The position numbers and the translations under genes are program-made. Shown piece by piece: positions 8,514 through 16,345 of a stretch of 27,929 nucleotides of DNA (positions are counted from its first letter, which is position 1; every line of letters begins with the position of its first letter). The notes beneath the pieces were generated by a model. The model searched no databases. It saw nothing but the letters and a program-made list of their open reading frames with translations, and had not been told where the DNA came from. The DNA comes from Chloroflexota bacterium. GTDB lineage: Bacteria; Chloroflexota; Anaerolineae; Anaerolineales; UBA4823. The stretch is taken from NCBI GenBank assembly GCA_012798185.1, contig JAAZNS010000414.1, positions 1 through 27,929 of the forward strand, in the 5' to 3' direction.

Positions 8514-9503
8514 ATGGATAAAAAAGAATATTATGAGCTTTCAATGGAAAAAGAATGGAAGGACGATACTCATCGAGCATATGTAACCATAGAATCCATG
8601 GGCGAACGGGTTCGCCTTCTTCAAGAAGAAGATGTGCTGGAAGTGTTGGATGGAGCTTTTGATATGCACGTGCATGCCTTTCCAGACCCTTTGATTGATA
8701 CGGGATGGGATCAGGTTCAGGTGACCAAGATGGCAACCGATATCGGGATGGGAGGGGTAAATTTCAAGGCGCACACATTCCCAACAGCTGCCACTGTGCC
8801 TTTTGTCAATATGATCGTCGAAGAATATGCCAAAACCCATGATAAGAAGCCTGCCCATGCTTATGGCGGTATTGTGCTGAATTATTATTCTGGCGGTCTC
8901 AGTCCAGATTCAGTTGAGATGGCTGCCCGGTTAGGCGCGAAAACAGTCTGGCTCCCCAGCCATGATTCTGCTCACCATAACCGAATTATCGATGATCCTG
9001 GGACGCATTGGATCGAGCTTTTGGATGAAAATGACAAACCAGTTCCAAACCTATATAAGATATTCGAGATTGTCGCTGCTAATAATATGATCCTGGATCC
9101 ATGCCATGCCAGCACGAAACAGCGGTTTGTAGTAATTGAAGAAGCCAAAAAGGTAGGGGTTAAACATTTCATGCTTACCCATCCTAATTGGAATGTAACA
9201 AAAATGACCATCCCGCAAATGATTGAGATCAGCAAGTTGGGTGCATATATTGGTATCTTTGCATATGGTGATATCCCTAATTTCAATAACCCCAAATGTG
9301 ATCCTTATTATTTTATCGAATGTATTAAGCAAATTGGAGCAGAAAATATCTTTATTGCTTCCGATTTAGGTACTGTGGTCAATGTTCCACCAGCAGAGGG
9401 AATGAAGCTTTTCGTGCGTATTTTGTTGGCAACTGGGATGGATAAAAAAACAATCCGTAAGATGGTTGTAGATAACCCGCGGAAGTTGTTAGGATTAGAT
9501 TAA
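8514..9503 (+). CDS. DUF6282-like metal-dependent hydrolase
   Basis: A 329-residue protein resembling the DUF6282 family, an uncharacterised branch with an amidohydrolase-like layout. The probable metal or catalytic residues in order are H52/H54 (DMHVHAFPD), K85 (NFKAHTFP), H150 and H154/H155 (SHDSAHH), H198 (DPCHAS), H223 (LTHPNW) and D284 (ASDLGT). This follows the HxH...K...H...H...D order of the superfamily. ATG at 8514 follows GAAAGGATATGCC. A tail of about 40 charged residues precedes the barrel. It is the second barrel hydrolase in the cluster, which argues for two separate hydrolytic or ring-opening steps. The reaction is unknown. Confidence 0.85.
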   Translation: MDKKEYYELSMEKEWKDDTHRAYVTIESMGERVRLLQEEDVLEVLDGAFDMHVHAFPDPLIDTGWDQVQVTKMATDIGMGGVNFKAHTFPTAATVPFVNMIVEEYAKTHDKKPAHAYGGIVLNYYSGGLSPDSVEMAARLGAKTVWLPSHDSAHHNRIIDDPGTHWIELLDENDKPVPNLYKIFEIVAANNMILDPCHASTKQRFVVIEEAKKVGVKHFMLTHPNWNVTKMTIPQMIEISKLGAYIGIFAYGDIPNFNNPKCDPYYFIECIKQIGAENIFIASDLGTVVNVPPAEGMKLFVRILLATGMDKKTIRKMVVDNPRKLLGLD

Positions 9504-9510
9504 TCTAATC
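9493..9510. repeat. Perfect 18-bp palindrome across the DUF6282-like stop codon
   Basis: GATTAGATTAATCTAATC is perfectly self-complementary and contains the TAA stop at 9501-9503. It could be a chance AT-rich palindrome, a protein-binding site for an internal promoter ahead of the transaldolase gene, or a weak mRNA hairpin. A second imperfect inverted repeat (CGCGAGA...TCTCACG, about 9570-9588) lies in the same 105-base gap. Confidence 0.6.
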
Positions 9511-9608
9511 GAAAATGAGAATGGACATTAAGATTTGAAAATTGAGAAAAGTAGATTTTTTATTAATACGCGAGAAGTTATCTCACGTGAAAGAAAATAG
9601 GAAAAGCG

Positions 9609-10700
9609 ATGTCGTATAAACAGTACAACAGCCTTTTACATCAAATGACGCAAACTACGCCGACAAGATTGTGGAATGATTCATGTTCGATTGAGGAATT
9701 AACCACATCTATTGAAACCAATGGCGCGGTTGGCGCAACTTGTAACCCTGTAATTGTACTTACGGTATTAAAAAAAGAATGGAATCTCTGGAAGGATAGA
9801 ATCCCTCAACTTTGTAACGAAATGCCGCGGGCAACCGAAGAGCAGATTGCCTGGAAGGTAGTGGAAGAGCTTTCTCAAAAAGCAGCTGCTTTATTGATGC
9901 CGGCTTTTGAACGGGAAAGGGGAAGGTTCGGACGGCTTTCGATTCAAACTAATCCCAAATTTTATCGCAATGCAGAAGCAATTGTGGAGCAGGCGGTTCA
10001 TTTCTCTCAGCTTGCCCCGAATATCATCGTTAAAATCCCGGTTACCGCCGCGGGAATAGAAGCCATCGAAGAAGCCACTTATCGCGGTGTCAGTATCAAT
10101 GCCACAGTGTGTTTTACTCTTCCTCAAGCGATAGCCGTAGCAGAAGCTGTTGAGCGTGGGTTCAAACGTAGAGAGAAAGAGAAAAAAGAAATTGACCACA
10201 TGGGACCTGTTTGCACGCTGATGGTGGGCAGGTTGGATGATTGGTTAAGGGTGGTGGCAGAAAAAGAAGGCATAATTGCTAATCCTTGGATATTCGATTG
10301 GGCAGGCATTGCGGTAATGAAGAAAGCATACCGGATATATCAGGAAAGAGAATATCGTTTACCTTTATTGAGTGCTGCATTTCGCAGCCACCTCCATTGG
10401 AGTGAATTCATCGGCGGGAATGTGGTCATTTCTCCGCCTTTTGAATGGCAAAAGCGGTGTAACGGGTCGGACATCAATGTGGAAAGTCGCATCGATAAGC
10501 CGGTAGATTCGGTGATCATTGAAGAATTGGTTTCAAAATTTACAGATTTTCGCCGCGCTTTCTATGAAGATGGCATGGCTATTCAAGAATTCGATGAGTA
10601 TGGCGCTACTCGAAGAACGTTACGCCAATTCTGCAAGGCAACAGATGATATGACAGTATTAATCCGGGATGTTTTGATCCCCAATCCGGATATGAAATAA
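9609..10700 (+). CDS. Transaldolase-family protein
   Basis: A 363-residue class I (Schiff base) aldolase of the transaldolase family, somewhat longer than E. coli TalB. Recognisable active-site equivalents are D24 (LWNDS), N46 (GATCNP), the Schiff-base lysine K142 (IIVKIP), N164/T166 (INATVCF) and R208 (VGR). The position equivalent to TalB E96 is glutamine (Q113 in LSIQTNP), as in fructose-6-phosphate aldolase-like members, so aldolase rather than classical transaldolase chemistry is possible. It could cleave a six-carbon ketose phosphate made by the preceding enzymes. ATG at 9609 has a weak AGGAAAAG site. It is the last gene of the cluster, separated from DUF6282 by 105 bases. Confidence 0.9.
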   Translation: MSYKQYNSLLHQMTQTTPTRLWNDSCSIEELTTSIETNGAVGATCNPVIVLTVLKKEWNLWKDRIPQLCNEMPRATEEQIAWKVVEELSQKAAALLMPAFERERGRFGRLSIQTNPKFYRNAEAIVEQAVHFSQLAPNIIVKIPVTAAGIEAIEEATYRGVSINATVCFTLPQAIAVAEAVERGFKRREKEKKEIDHMGPVCTLMVGRLDDWLRVVAEKEGIIANPWIFDWAGIAVMKKAYRIYQEREYRLPLLSAAFRSHLHWSEFIGGNVVISPPFEWQKRCNGSDINVESRIDKPVDSVIIEELVSKFTDFRRAFYEDGMAIQEFDEYGATRRTLRQFCKATDDMTVLIRDVLIPNPDMK

Positions 10701-11433
10701 TAATAGATAAATCTTGGTAAATTTAGGAAAGGTATAATTGAACTCTTGATGAGTTGCTATTTAAAGACCATAAAGATATCCACCGCAATTTGTTGTTAAT
10801 ATTTGCAAAGATTAACCATAAAAAAGCATCTTGGATGGATGAGAGAACCTCCAAAGTCTAAAGCCGCGTCAATGACAAAGAAAACTCCTGACATTGCTTC
10901 GCCGGTTGTGGTGGGGGTTCGATTATCGATTTTTGGATGAAATGGAGGGGAATTGGGTTTGTCGAGACGATTCAGGAATTGGGGAAAATGTTGCGATTTT
11001 TATTCAACTCCTGTAGTATACAATTTGAGCTAGTATCTACTATTTCGAAAATTCTTGATATTCATGTACTGTTGTTCCTCTTCAGTAAATCCCGCTCACA
11101 GGAAACCAGATAATTTATTATTGTTCTCAATAAATACTTTTTTATTGGTAATGAAGGTATTTGTATCACTTACAATTATTGGATTCTAATAGCATCCAAT
11201 ATAGTCAGCACAAACCTAAGTCCCCAATTCTAGCAATAAACCCATAGGTAATTGATCACTTGGATGATAATCCCAGTCATTATCAAATTTATGGATGGTA
11301 CTTCCAATTTATTTGATAACATGTATTTTGAATCACTCTGATGGTATACTTCAATTACTTGCTTATCATTTTTCAAAATTTATCGTCTTTTAATTATTGT
11401 TATTTTTCCATTTATTACCATTTTTTATAGTAT
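10701..11433. other. 733-base AT-rich intergenic region, no supported gene
   Basis: No convincing coding region is seen on either strand. The sequence is AT-rich and degenerate. One stretch around 10909-11010 reads as an open frame including FDYRFLDEMEGNW on the + strand, without a start and ending in stops, and may be a gene remnant; no family is recognised. The last 100 bases before the kinase gene are very AT-rich and contain a TATAGT at 11426-11431, eight bases before the ATG, so the kinase promoter probably lies here. No riboswitch or RNA gene was recognised. Confidence 0.6.
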
Positions 11434-12633
11434 ATGATCCAAGATCAAACCTTTACATTTCAAGAGATGGCTGAACTGGAACGACGGCGGCTTGTGGCAG
11501 CAAGTTTACGCAGCACATTAGCAGTATTGAATTCAAACCAGCCTTTAGAAAAATTGCTGAATTTCATTGTCAATCAAGCTTGTCCCTTATTAGATGCGGA
11601 TGGGGCAGCCATATATCATCTTCAAATGGATGGCATTCTCACCATCCAGGCTCTAGTGGGTTTATCCAAGGAGTATGTTAAATATGCCAACATTCCATTA
11701 GGCAAGCTGGCAACCGGGCATGCCGCGTTATCTAAAAAGCCTATCTTTATTGAGGATACGCATACATTAATTAATGATTCAAACCTTCAACCCGACTTAA
11801 TTGAAGCATTGAATTTTATGTCTCGAGATTATCGGTCGATTCTTTCGGTACCCATCGATATTCGTGAAGAAAGCTATGGGTCGTTAACCCTATACTATAA
11901 ACAGTCCCATAAATTATCAGATGAGGATATTGCACTGGCAAAGGATTTTTCAGTTCAGGCTGCTCTGGTAATTGATAACGCGCGTCTGCGAATGCAAGTT
12001 CAACAAGATGCCGTGGAAGAAGAGCGTAATCGCCTGGCGCGGGAACTGCACGATTCGGTAACTCAAAATTTGTTTTCCGCCAGTCTTATCGCTGAAGCTT
12101 TACCAAAAATTATGCAGCGCGATCCTCAAAAAGGTTACGAGGGATTAAACGAGATCCGTTTGCTCACTCAGGGGGCGTTGGCTGAGATGCGCTCACTTTT
12201 ACTCGAATTACGTCCCCATTCCTTAGAAGATGTAAAACTGGAAGATTTGCTTCACCAGCTAACCGAAGCTGCCTCTGGCAGGTTACGAAAAAAGGTGACG
12301 CTTAAGATAAAAGGTAAAACATTGTTACCCATCGATGTCCGTTTAACATTTTATCGAGTAGCACAAGAAGCATTGAATAATATTATCAAGCATGCGGAGG
12401 CAAACAACATTACGATTTTATTGGATATTGATGTAGACGAAAAAGAAGGATTTTGTAAAGAAGCTAAACTTACGATTATGGATGATGGCTGCGGTTTTAT
12501 TGAAGGAGAAGATTCATCAAATCATATGGGATTTAGTATAATGAGAGAAAGGGCACAACTCATCGGAGCTCAATTAACTATTGAGAGTCGGTTAAATTGC
12601 GGGACAACCATTTGCCTTGATTGGCATCCGTGA
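11434..12633 (+). CDS. GAF-domain sensor histidine kinase (NarX/LiaS-type HisKA_3)
   Basis: A 399-residue cytosolic histidine kinase without membrane segments. A GAF domain spans about residues 28-185 (DADGAAIYHL, SVPIDIREESYGSLTLYY). A HisKA_3 dimerisation box ERNRLARELHDSVTQ follows, with phospho-acceptor H206. The HATPase domain has the N box EALNNIIKHAE (about 312-322), G1 box MDDGCGF (349-355) and MGFSIMRERA (365-374). A coiled coil around 183-200 links GAF and HisKA_3. No ribosome site precedes the ATG at 11434; the message may be leaderless or start at M12 (11467). Its partner response regulator starts 14 bases after the stop. It likely senses a small cytosolic ligand or redox cue and controls the AOR/hydrogenase genes downstream. 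Confidence 0.92.
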   Translation: MIQDQTFTFQEMAELERRRLVAASLRSTLAVLNSNQPLEKLLNFIVNQACPLLDADGAAIYHLQMDGILTIQALVGLSKEYVKYANIPLGKLATGHAALSKKPIFIEDTHTLINDSNLQPDLIEALNFMSRDYRSILSVPIDIREESYGSLTLYYKQSHKLSDEDIALAKDFSVQAALVIDNARLRMQVQQDAVEEERNRLARELHDSVTQNLFSASLIAEALPKIMQRDPQKGYEGLNEIRLLTQGALAEMRSLLLELRPHSLEDVKLEDLLHQLTEAASGRLRKKVTLKIKGKTLLPIDVRLTFYRVAQEALNNIIKHAEANNITILLDIDVDEKEGFCKEAKLTIMDDGCGFIEGEDSSNHMGFSIMRERAQLIGAQLTIESRLNCGTTICLDWHP

Positions 12634-12647
12634 TATCGGGAGAGACT

Positions 12648-13298
12648 ATGAACCAGGCTCATCCGATTCGCATATTGATTGTTGACGATCATGCCATGGT
12701 ACGCAGTGGCTTGCGTATGTTCCTGATTGCCTTCGATGATATGGAATTAGCTGGAGAAGCGGGGAATGGCATAGAAGCAGTAAAGCTGACTGGTCAATTG
12801 CACCCAGATATCATTCTAATGGATTTAATTATGCCAGCTATGGATGGCTTAATGGCTACCCGTGAAATCCATAAAAAATACCCTGATATAAAAATCATCG
12901 CACTTACCAGTTTTTCCGATGCGCAATTGATTCATGATGCCGTGGAAGCTGGAGTATCGGGGTATTTATTTAAAAATACGACTGCTAATGAGCTGGCGAA
13001 TGCCATCCGCTCTGTATATGGCGGCAACACAATTTTTTCACCCGAAGCAACTCGGGCATTAATGAGTAAACCTGTTTTCGAAGAAGCCGGATTTACAGAA
13101 TTAACACCCCGTGAAAAGGAAGTATTGACATTAATGATCACCGGTAAAAATAATGCAGAAATATCAGAGATTTTATCTTTAAGTTTGTCGACAACCAAAT
13201 TCCATGTATCTAACATTCTTTCAAAAATCAACGCTCGCAGCCGGGGAGAAGCCATATCGATTGCTATAAAGAATCATTTGGTCAAGATACCAGAGTAA
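12648..13298 (+). CDS. NarL/FixJ-type response regulator
   Basis: A 216-residue two-domain response regulator. The receiver (about 5-122) has acidic pair D13/D14, phospho-acceptor D59 (LMDLIMP), T87 and K109. A LuxR-type helix-turn-helix spans about 150-213 (LTPREKEVLTLM, ISEILSLSLSTTKFHVSNILSKI). ATG at 12648 is chosen because GGGAGAG lies just upstream; an in-frame TTG at 12621 would overlap the kinase gene and add nine residues with no support. It forms an operon with the upstream kinase and presumably binds inverted repeats; a 7-2-7 palindrome lies at 13779-13794 ahead of the ferredoxin-AOR genes. Confidence 0.95.
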   Translation: MNQAHPIRILIVDDHAMVRSGLRMFLIAFDDMELAGEAGNGIEAVKLTGQLHPDIILMDLIMPAMDGLMATREIHKKYPDIKIIALTSFSDAQLIHDAVEAGVSGYLFKNTTANELANAIRSVYGGNTIFSPEATRALMSKPVFEEAGFTELTPREKEVLTLMITGKNNAEISEILSLSLSTTKFHVSNILSKINARSRGEAISIAIKNHLVKIPE

Positions 13299-13319
13299 CC
13301 CGTTACATCTTTTATTATT

Positions 13320-13769
13320 ATGAGAATCATGATTGCCGATCACAATGCGTCGATCCGCCTTGCCTTGCGGATGTTTTTACAAGTGCAAAATAATTATAAT
13401 GTAGTGGCAGAAGTTTCTCGGATAGGAGAATTATTGAGGGATGCTCCAGTTACGCTCCCCGATCTTATTATTATGTCTTGGTCTCTGCCCGATATTCAAT
13501 GCTATAGTTTATCGGGGTATAAAAATAAGCAGGAACGACCGTCGATCAATCAAGTGAAGGCAATTATTATTCATACACTTCACAATATCCCTTCAAAGCC
13601 GGAAATCATAGTCATCGCAGACTGCCCTGGTGATCTCTTACCTGTTCTTTATTCCCAAGCAGATGAATTTCTCTACCAGGGGGAGATGTCAGGAAAACTC
13701 CTCTCGCTCATCGAATCGATTCAAAATAAACGACAACGAATCTCACCTGAACTAAGGTATAGGGAATAA
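13320..13769 (+). CDS. Stand-alone pseudo-receiver protein
   Basis: A 149-residue protein with a CheY-like N-terminus (RIMIADHNASIRLALRMFL) and no output domain. The residues needed for phosphorylation are lost: the phospho-acceptor position is S53 (MSWSLPD instead of MDWSLPD), the switch Thr/Ser is A100 and the conserved lysine is Q120 (FLYQGE). About 20 extra residues between 60 and 88 interrupt the usual receiver spacing. It follows the response regulator gene by 21 bases with no clear ribosome site. It may be a phosphorylation-independent partner of the kinase or regulator, or an early-stage pseudogene; the frame is fully open, which favours retained function. Confidence 0.75.
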   Translation: MRIMIADHNASIRLALRMFLQVQNNYNVVAEVSRIGELLRDAPVTLPDLIIMSWSLPDIQCYSLSGYKNKQERPSINQVKAIIIHTLHNIPSKPEIIVIADCPGDLLPVLYSQADEFLYQGEMSGKLLSLIESIQNKRQRISPELRYRE

Positions 13770-13778
13770 TCAAAAAAA

Positions 13779-13811
13779 CTATACTAAAGTATAGGATGAG
13801 ACTGTTCTCAT
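13779..13811. promoter_or_regulatory. Twin palindromes upstream of the ferredoxin-AOR genes (candidate operator)
   Basis: The first palindrome is CTATACT-AA-AGTATAG (13779-13794): two seven-base arms with a two-base spacer, the 7-2-7 geometry known for NarL/NarP sites. The second is ATGAGA-CTGT-TCTCAT (13796-13811), starting two bases later. A TATGAT at 13845-13850 is a possible -10 box without a good -35, as expected of an activator-dependent promoter; the palindromes would lie about 45 to 80 bases upstream of transcription start. Binding by the adjacent NarL-type regulator is inference. Confidence 0.55.
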
Positions 13812-13886
13812 TTATCGTGTGTAAAACGCTAAAAATGTATACACTATGATTGTGATTATTCTTAAATGTAATTAGGAGGTATGTCG

Positions 13887-14366
13887 ATGGCAAAATTTAT
13901 CATGATCCATCCTGACAAATGTACGGGTTGCAAGAATTGCGTCGTGGCGTGCAGCTATGAAAAAGAAAACCACTTTCGCCCTTCGGCATCGCGCATACAT
14001 GTGTATTCATGGGAGCGAGAAGGGATTTCGGTCCCCATGATGTGCCAACAATGCAGCGATGCACCTTGCGTTAGCGTATGCCCTACCGGCGCTATGCATC
14101 GGGTATTTGGCTCTTCTTTGATCGAATACGACTCAGGGAAGTGCATCCGCTGCCGTATGTGTGTTCAGGCTTGTCCGTTTGGCAACGCAGTATATGACAG
14201 TGTTACCGATCAAATTATCAAATGCGATACCTGCCATGATGATCCAAGCTGTGTGATTGCATGTCCTGTAAAAGCGATCGAGTATGTTGAAGAGAACGTA
14301 GCGACACGTTCAAGGAAGAAAGCTTTTGCAACGAAATTTAAAGAAGCTTTCCAGGAGGTGGCATGA
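13887..14366 (+). CDS. Four-cluster [4Fe-4S] ferredoxin subunit (AOR-associated, HycB/DmsB-like)
   Basis: A 159-residue polyferredoxin with sixteen cluster cysteines in four groups: C12/15/18/22, C53/56/61/65, C86/89/92/96 and C113/116/122/126. This is the HycB/DmsB/AorB arrangement that carries four [4Fe-4S] clusters. There is no signal peptide, so it acts in the cytosol. The start is set at 13887 because AGGAGGT at 13874-13880 would directly abut the in-frame ATG at 13881. It overlaps the AOR gene start and very probably is the dedicated electron-transfer subunit that passes electrons from AOR to soluble ferredoxin, NAD-linked partners or the downstream hydrogenase. Confidence 0.93.
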   Translation: MAKFIMIHPDKCTGCKNCVVACSYEKENHFRPSASRIHVYSWEREGISVPMMCQQCSDAPCVSVCPTGAMHRVFGSSLIEYDSGKCIRCRMCVQACPFGNAVYDSVTDQIIKCDTCHDDPSCVIACPVKAIEYVEENVATRSRKKAFATKFKEAFQEVA

Positions 14367-16171
14367 TGTTCGGTTGGACTGGTGTTATCCTTCGAGTTAA
14401 TTTAACAAATGGTGAAATTAAAAAAGAACCTACGAATATGCAAGACGCTCGGTTGTTTATTGGTGCACGTGGTTTGGCTAGTAAAATCCTGAGTGATGAA
14501 ATCGATCCTAAAATCGACCCACTTAGCCCTGCAAATAAATTGATTTTTGCGCCGGGTCCGCTTTCTGGCACTATGGCTCCTTCAATGGGGCGTTATAACG
14601 TTGTATGTAAAGCAGCATTAAATGGCGTTATTGCTGCATCTAATTCAGGCGGATCGTTTGGTCCAGAAGTAAAATTCGCTGGTTATGATATGATCATTGT
14701 TGAGGGCGCAGCCAAAAAGCCGGTCTATTTATGGATTTTTGACGATGAAGTCGAAATTCGCGATGCTTCTGATCTTTGGGGTAAGAATGTTCCCGATACT
14801 ACTGATGCGATACGGGCTGTTACGGATGAAGATGCCAAAGTAGCTTGTATTGGCCCTGGTGGTGAGAAAAAGGTTCTTTTTGCTAATATTATGAACGAGA
14901 TGCACCGCGCAGCAGGGCGCTCAGGTGTTGGTGCGGTCATGGGTTCTAAGAATCTTAAAGCGGTTGCAGTTGTGGGCACCAAACCAATTGAAGTGGCAGA
15001 TCCGGAAGCCTTTGAAAAAGCAGTCATAGATGCTCGGAAGAAAATTTCCGAACATCCCGTTGGCGGCACCGGATTGCGCGTCTATGGCACCGATGTGTTG
15101 GTGAATATTTTAAACGGCGTTGGTTCGTTACCTACCCGCAATTTCCATGATGGTTACTTTCCGAGTGCCGATAAATTCGGCGGCGAAACATTAACAGCTA
15201 AATACCTGACCCGACCAAAAGGGTGTTTTTCCTGTATCATTTCTTGCGGCAGGGTAACTAAAGTAACCAATCCAAAATATGCCGGAGAGGGAGAAGGTCC
15301 TGAATACGAGACTGCCTGGGGTTTTGGTTCAGATTGCGGTGTGGATGATATGGATGCCATTACCAAAGCCAACTATTTATGCAATGAGCTTGGCATAGAT
15401 ACTATCACCTGCGCCACAACAATCGCATGCGCAATGGATTTGTATGAGAGTGGTTATATCACTCTTAAGGATACGGGAGGCTTGGCTATCCCATTCGGCA
15501 GCGCTGAGAATATGGTGAAATTGGTTGAAATGATCGGTAACCGGGAAGGTTTTGGCGATCAACTTGCTGAAGGTTCATACCGTTTGGCTAAACGATATGG
15601 ACATCCGGAATTTTCCATGACTGCCAAGATGCAAGAGATGCCTGCCTATGATCCTCGGGGAGTCCAGGGTATTGGTCTTCATTATGCCACCAGCAACCGC
15701 GGCGGGTGCCATGTGCGCGGTTATACGATTTCACCTGAAGTGTTAGGTGTACCTTTTAAAGTTGATCAACATGCTACCGAGGGTAAACCGCAATTAGTGA
15801 AAACCTTTCAGGATTTAACCGCCGCACTCGATTCCACGGGTTCATGCTTATTCGCAACTTTTGGTATTGGTGCAGATGAATTGGCTGCTCTGCTTTCTGC
15901 GGTTACCGGCGTTCATTATTCAACCGAAGATTTCATGAAAGCAGGTGATCGCATTTGGAACTTAGAACGCCTATTCGACTTAAAAGCCGGTTTTACCGGA
16001 AAGGACGATCGTTTGCCGGATCGCATAATGAAAGAGCCCATCCAGACTGGTCCTTCTAAAGGTGAAGTGAGTCACTTGGATAAAATGCTGCCCGAGTATT
16101 ATAAACTACGTGGATGGGATACAAAGGGAGTACCTACAGAAGAAAAATTGCAAGAGCTTTCACTTATATAA
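14366..16171 (+). CDS. aor: Tungsten-type aldehyde:ferredoxin oxidoreductase
   Basis: A roughly 601-residue AOR-family enzyme that oxidises aldehydes to carboxylic acids using a bis-pterin tungsten (or molybdenum) cofactor and one [4Fe-4S] cluster. Family start FGWTGVILRVNL, the pterin-binding region around GPLSGTMAPSMGR and ASNSGGSFGPE, and later DPRGVQGIGLHYATSNRGG are all present. Cluster cysteines lie at 287, 290 and 294 (CFSCIISC) and about 494 (STGSC), almost exactly where they lie in Pyrococcus furiosus AOR. ATG at 14366 has AGGAGG seven bases upstream; the adjacent ATG at 14363 is also possible. It is translationally coupled to the ferredoxin subunit. Substrate class (acetaldehyde, aromatic or sugar aldehyde) cannot be decided here. 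Confidence 0.95.
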   Translation: MFGWTGVILRVNLTNGEIKKEPTNMQDARLFIGARGLASKILSDEIDPKIDPLSPANKLIFAPGPLSGTMAPSMGRYNVVCKAALNGVIAASNSGGSFGPEVKFAGYDMIIVEGAAKKPVYLWIFDDEVEIRDASDLWGKNVPDTTDAIRAVTDEDAKVACIGPGGEKKVLFANIMNEMHRAAGRSGVGAVMGSKNLKAVAVVGTKPIEVADPEAFEKAVIDARKKISEHPVGGTGLRVYGTDVLVNILNGVGSLPTRNFHDGYFPSADKFGGETLTAKYLTRPKGCFSCIISCGRVTKVTNPKYAGEGEGPEYETAWGFGSDCGVDDMDAITKANYLCNELGIDTITCATTIACAMDLYESGYITLKDTGGLAIPFGSAENMVKLVEMIGNREGFGDQLAEGSYRLAKRYGHPEFSMTAKMQEMPAYDPRGVQGIGLHYATSNRGGCHVRGYTISPEVLGVPFKVDQHATEGKPQLVKTFQDLTAALDSTGSCLFATFGIGADELAALLSAVTGVHYSTEDFMKAGDRIWNLERLFDLKAGFTGKDDRLPDRIMKEPIQTGPSKGEVSHLDKMLPEYYKLRGWDTKGVPTEEKLQELSLI

Positions 16172-16197
16172 GTACAATAACAATTATCAATGGAAAT

Positions 16198-16311
16198 GGG
16201 GCTGTCCTAAAAGTCGATTTTGTCATGTTGAGCGTAGCGAAACATCCCTTTTATGTAATGAATAGACCCTTCGCTTCGCTCAGGGTGACAGCCTACTTTT
16301 AGGACAGCCCC
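16198..16311. mobile_element. MITE-like element with 17-bp perfect terminal inverted repeats
   Basis: The 114-base element is bounded by GGGGCTGTCCTAAAAGT (16198-16214) and its exact reverse complement (16295-16311). A possible AAT target duplication flanks it (16195-16197 and 16312-16314). The interior forms a second imperfect inverted repeat (TGAGCGTAGCGAA versus TTCGCTTCGCTCA), so the entire unit can fold as one hairpin. It encodes no protein and is presumably mobilised in trans by an IS transposase. It sits between AOR and the MoaD-like gene, where it may attenuate read-through. Confidence 0.8.
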
Positions 16312-16345
16312 AATACTGAATATATCTTGCTTCGAACGATAATTA

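Noticed and set aside
9891..10199. 102-codon minus-strand open frame
   Set aside because: Antisense to the transaldolase-family gene with no ribosome site or domain.
13708..13893. CRISPR-like or repeat array around the twin palindromes
   Set aside because: Only two unlike palindromes are present with no recurring unit and spacer pattern; they fit an operator better.
16114..16302. 62-codon + strand open frame across the end of AOR and the MITE
   Set aside because: It overlaps AOR out of frame and its second half is the transposon-like repeat; no ribosome site or family similarity.
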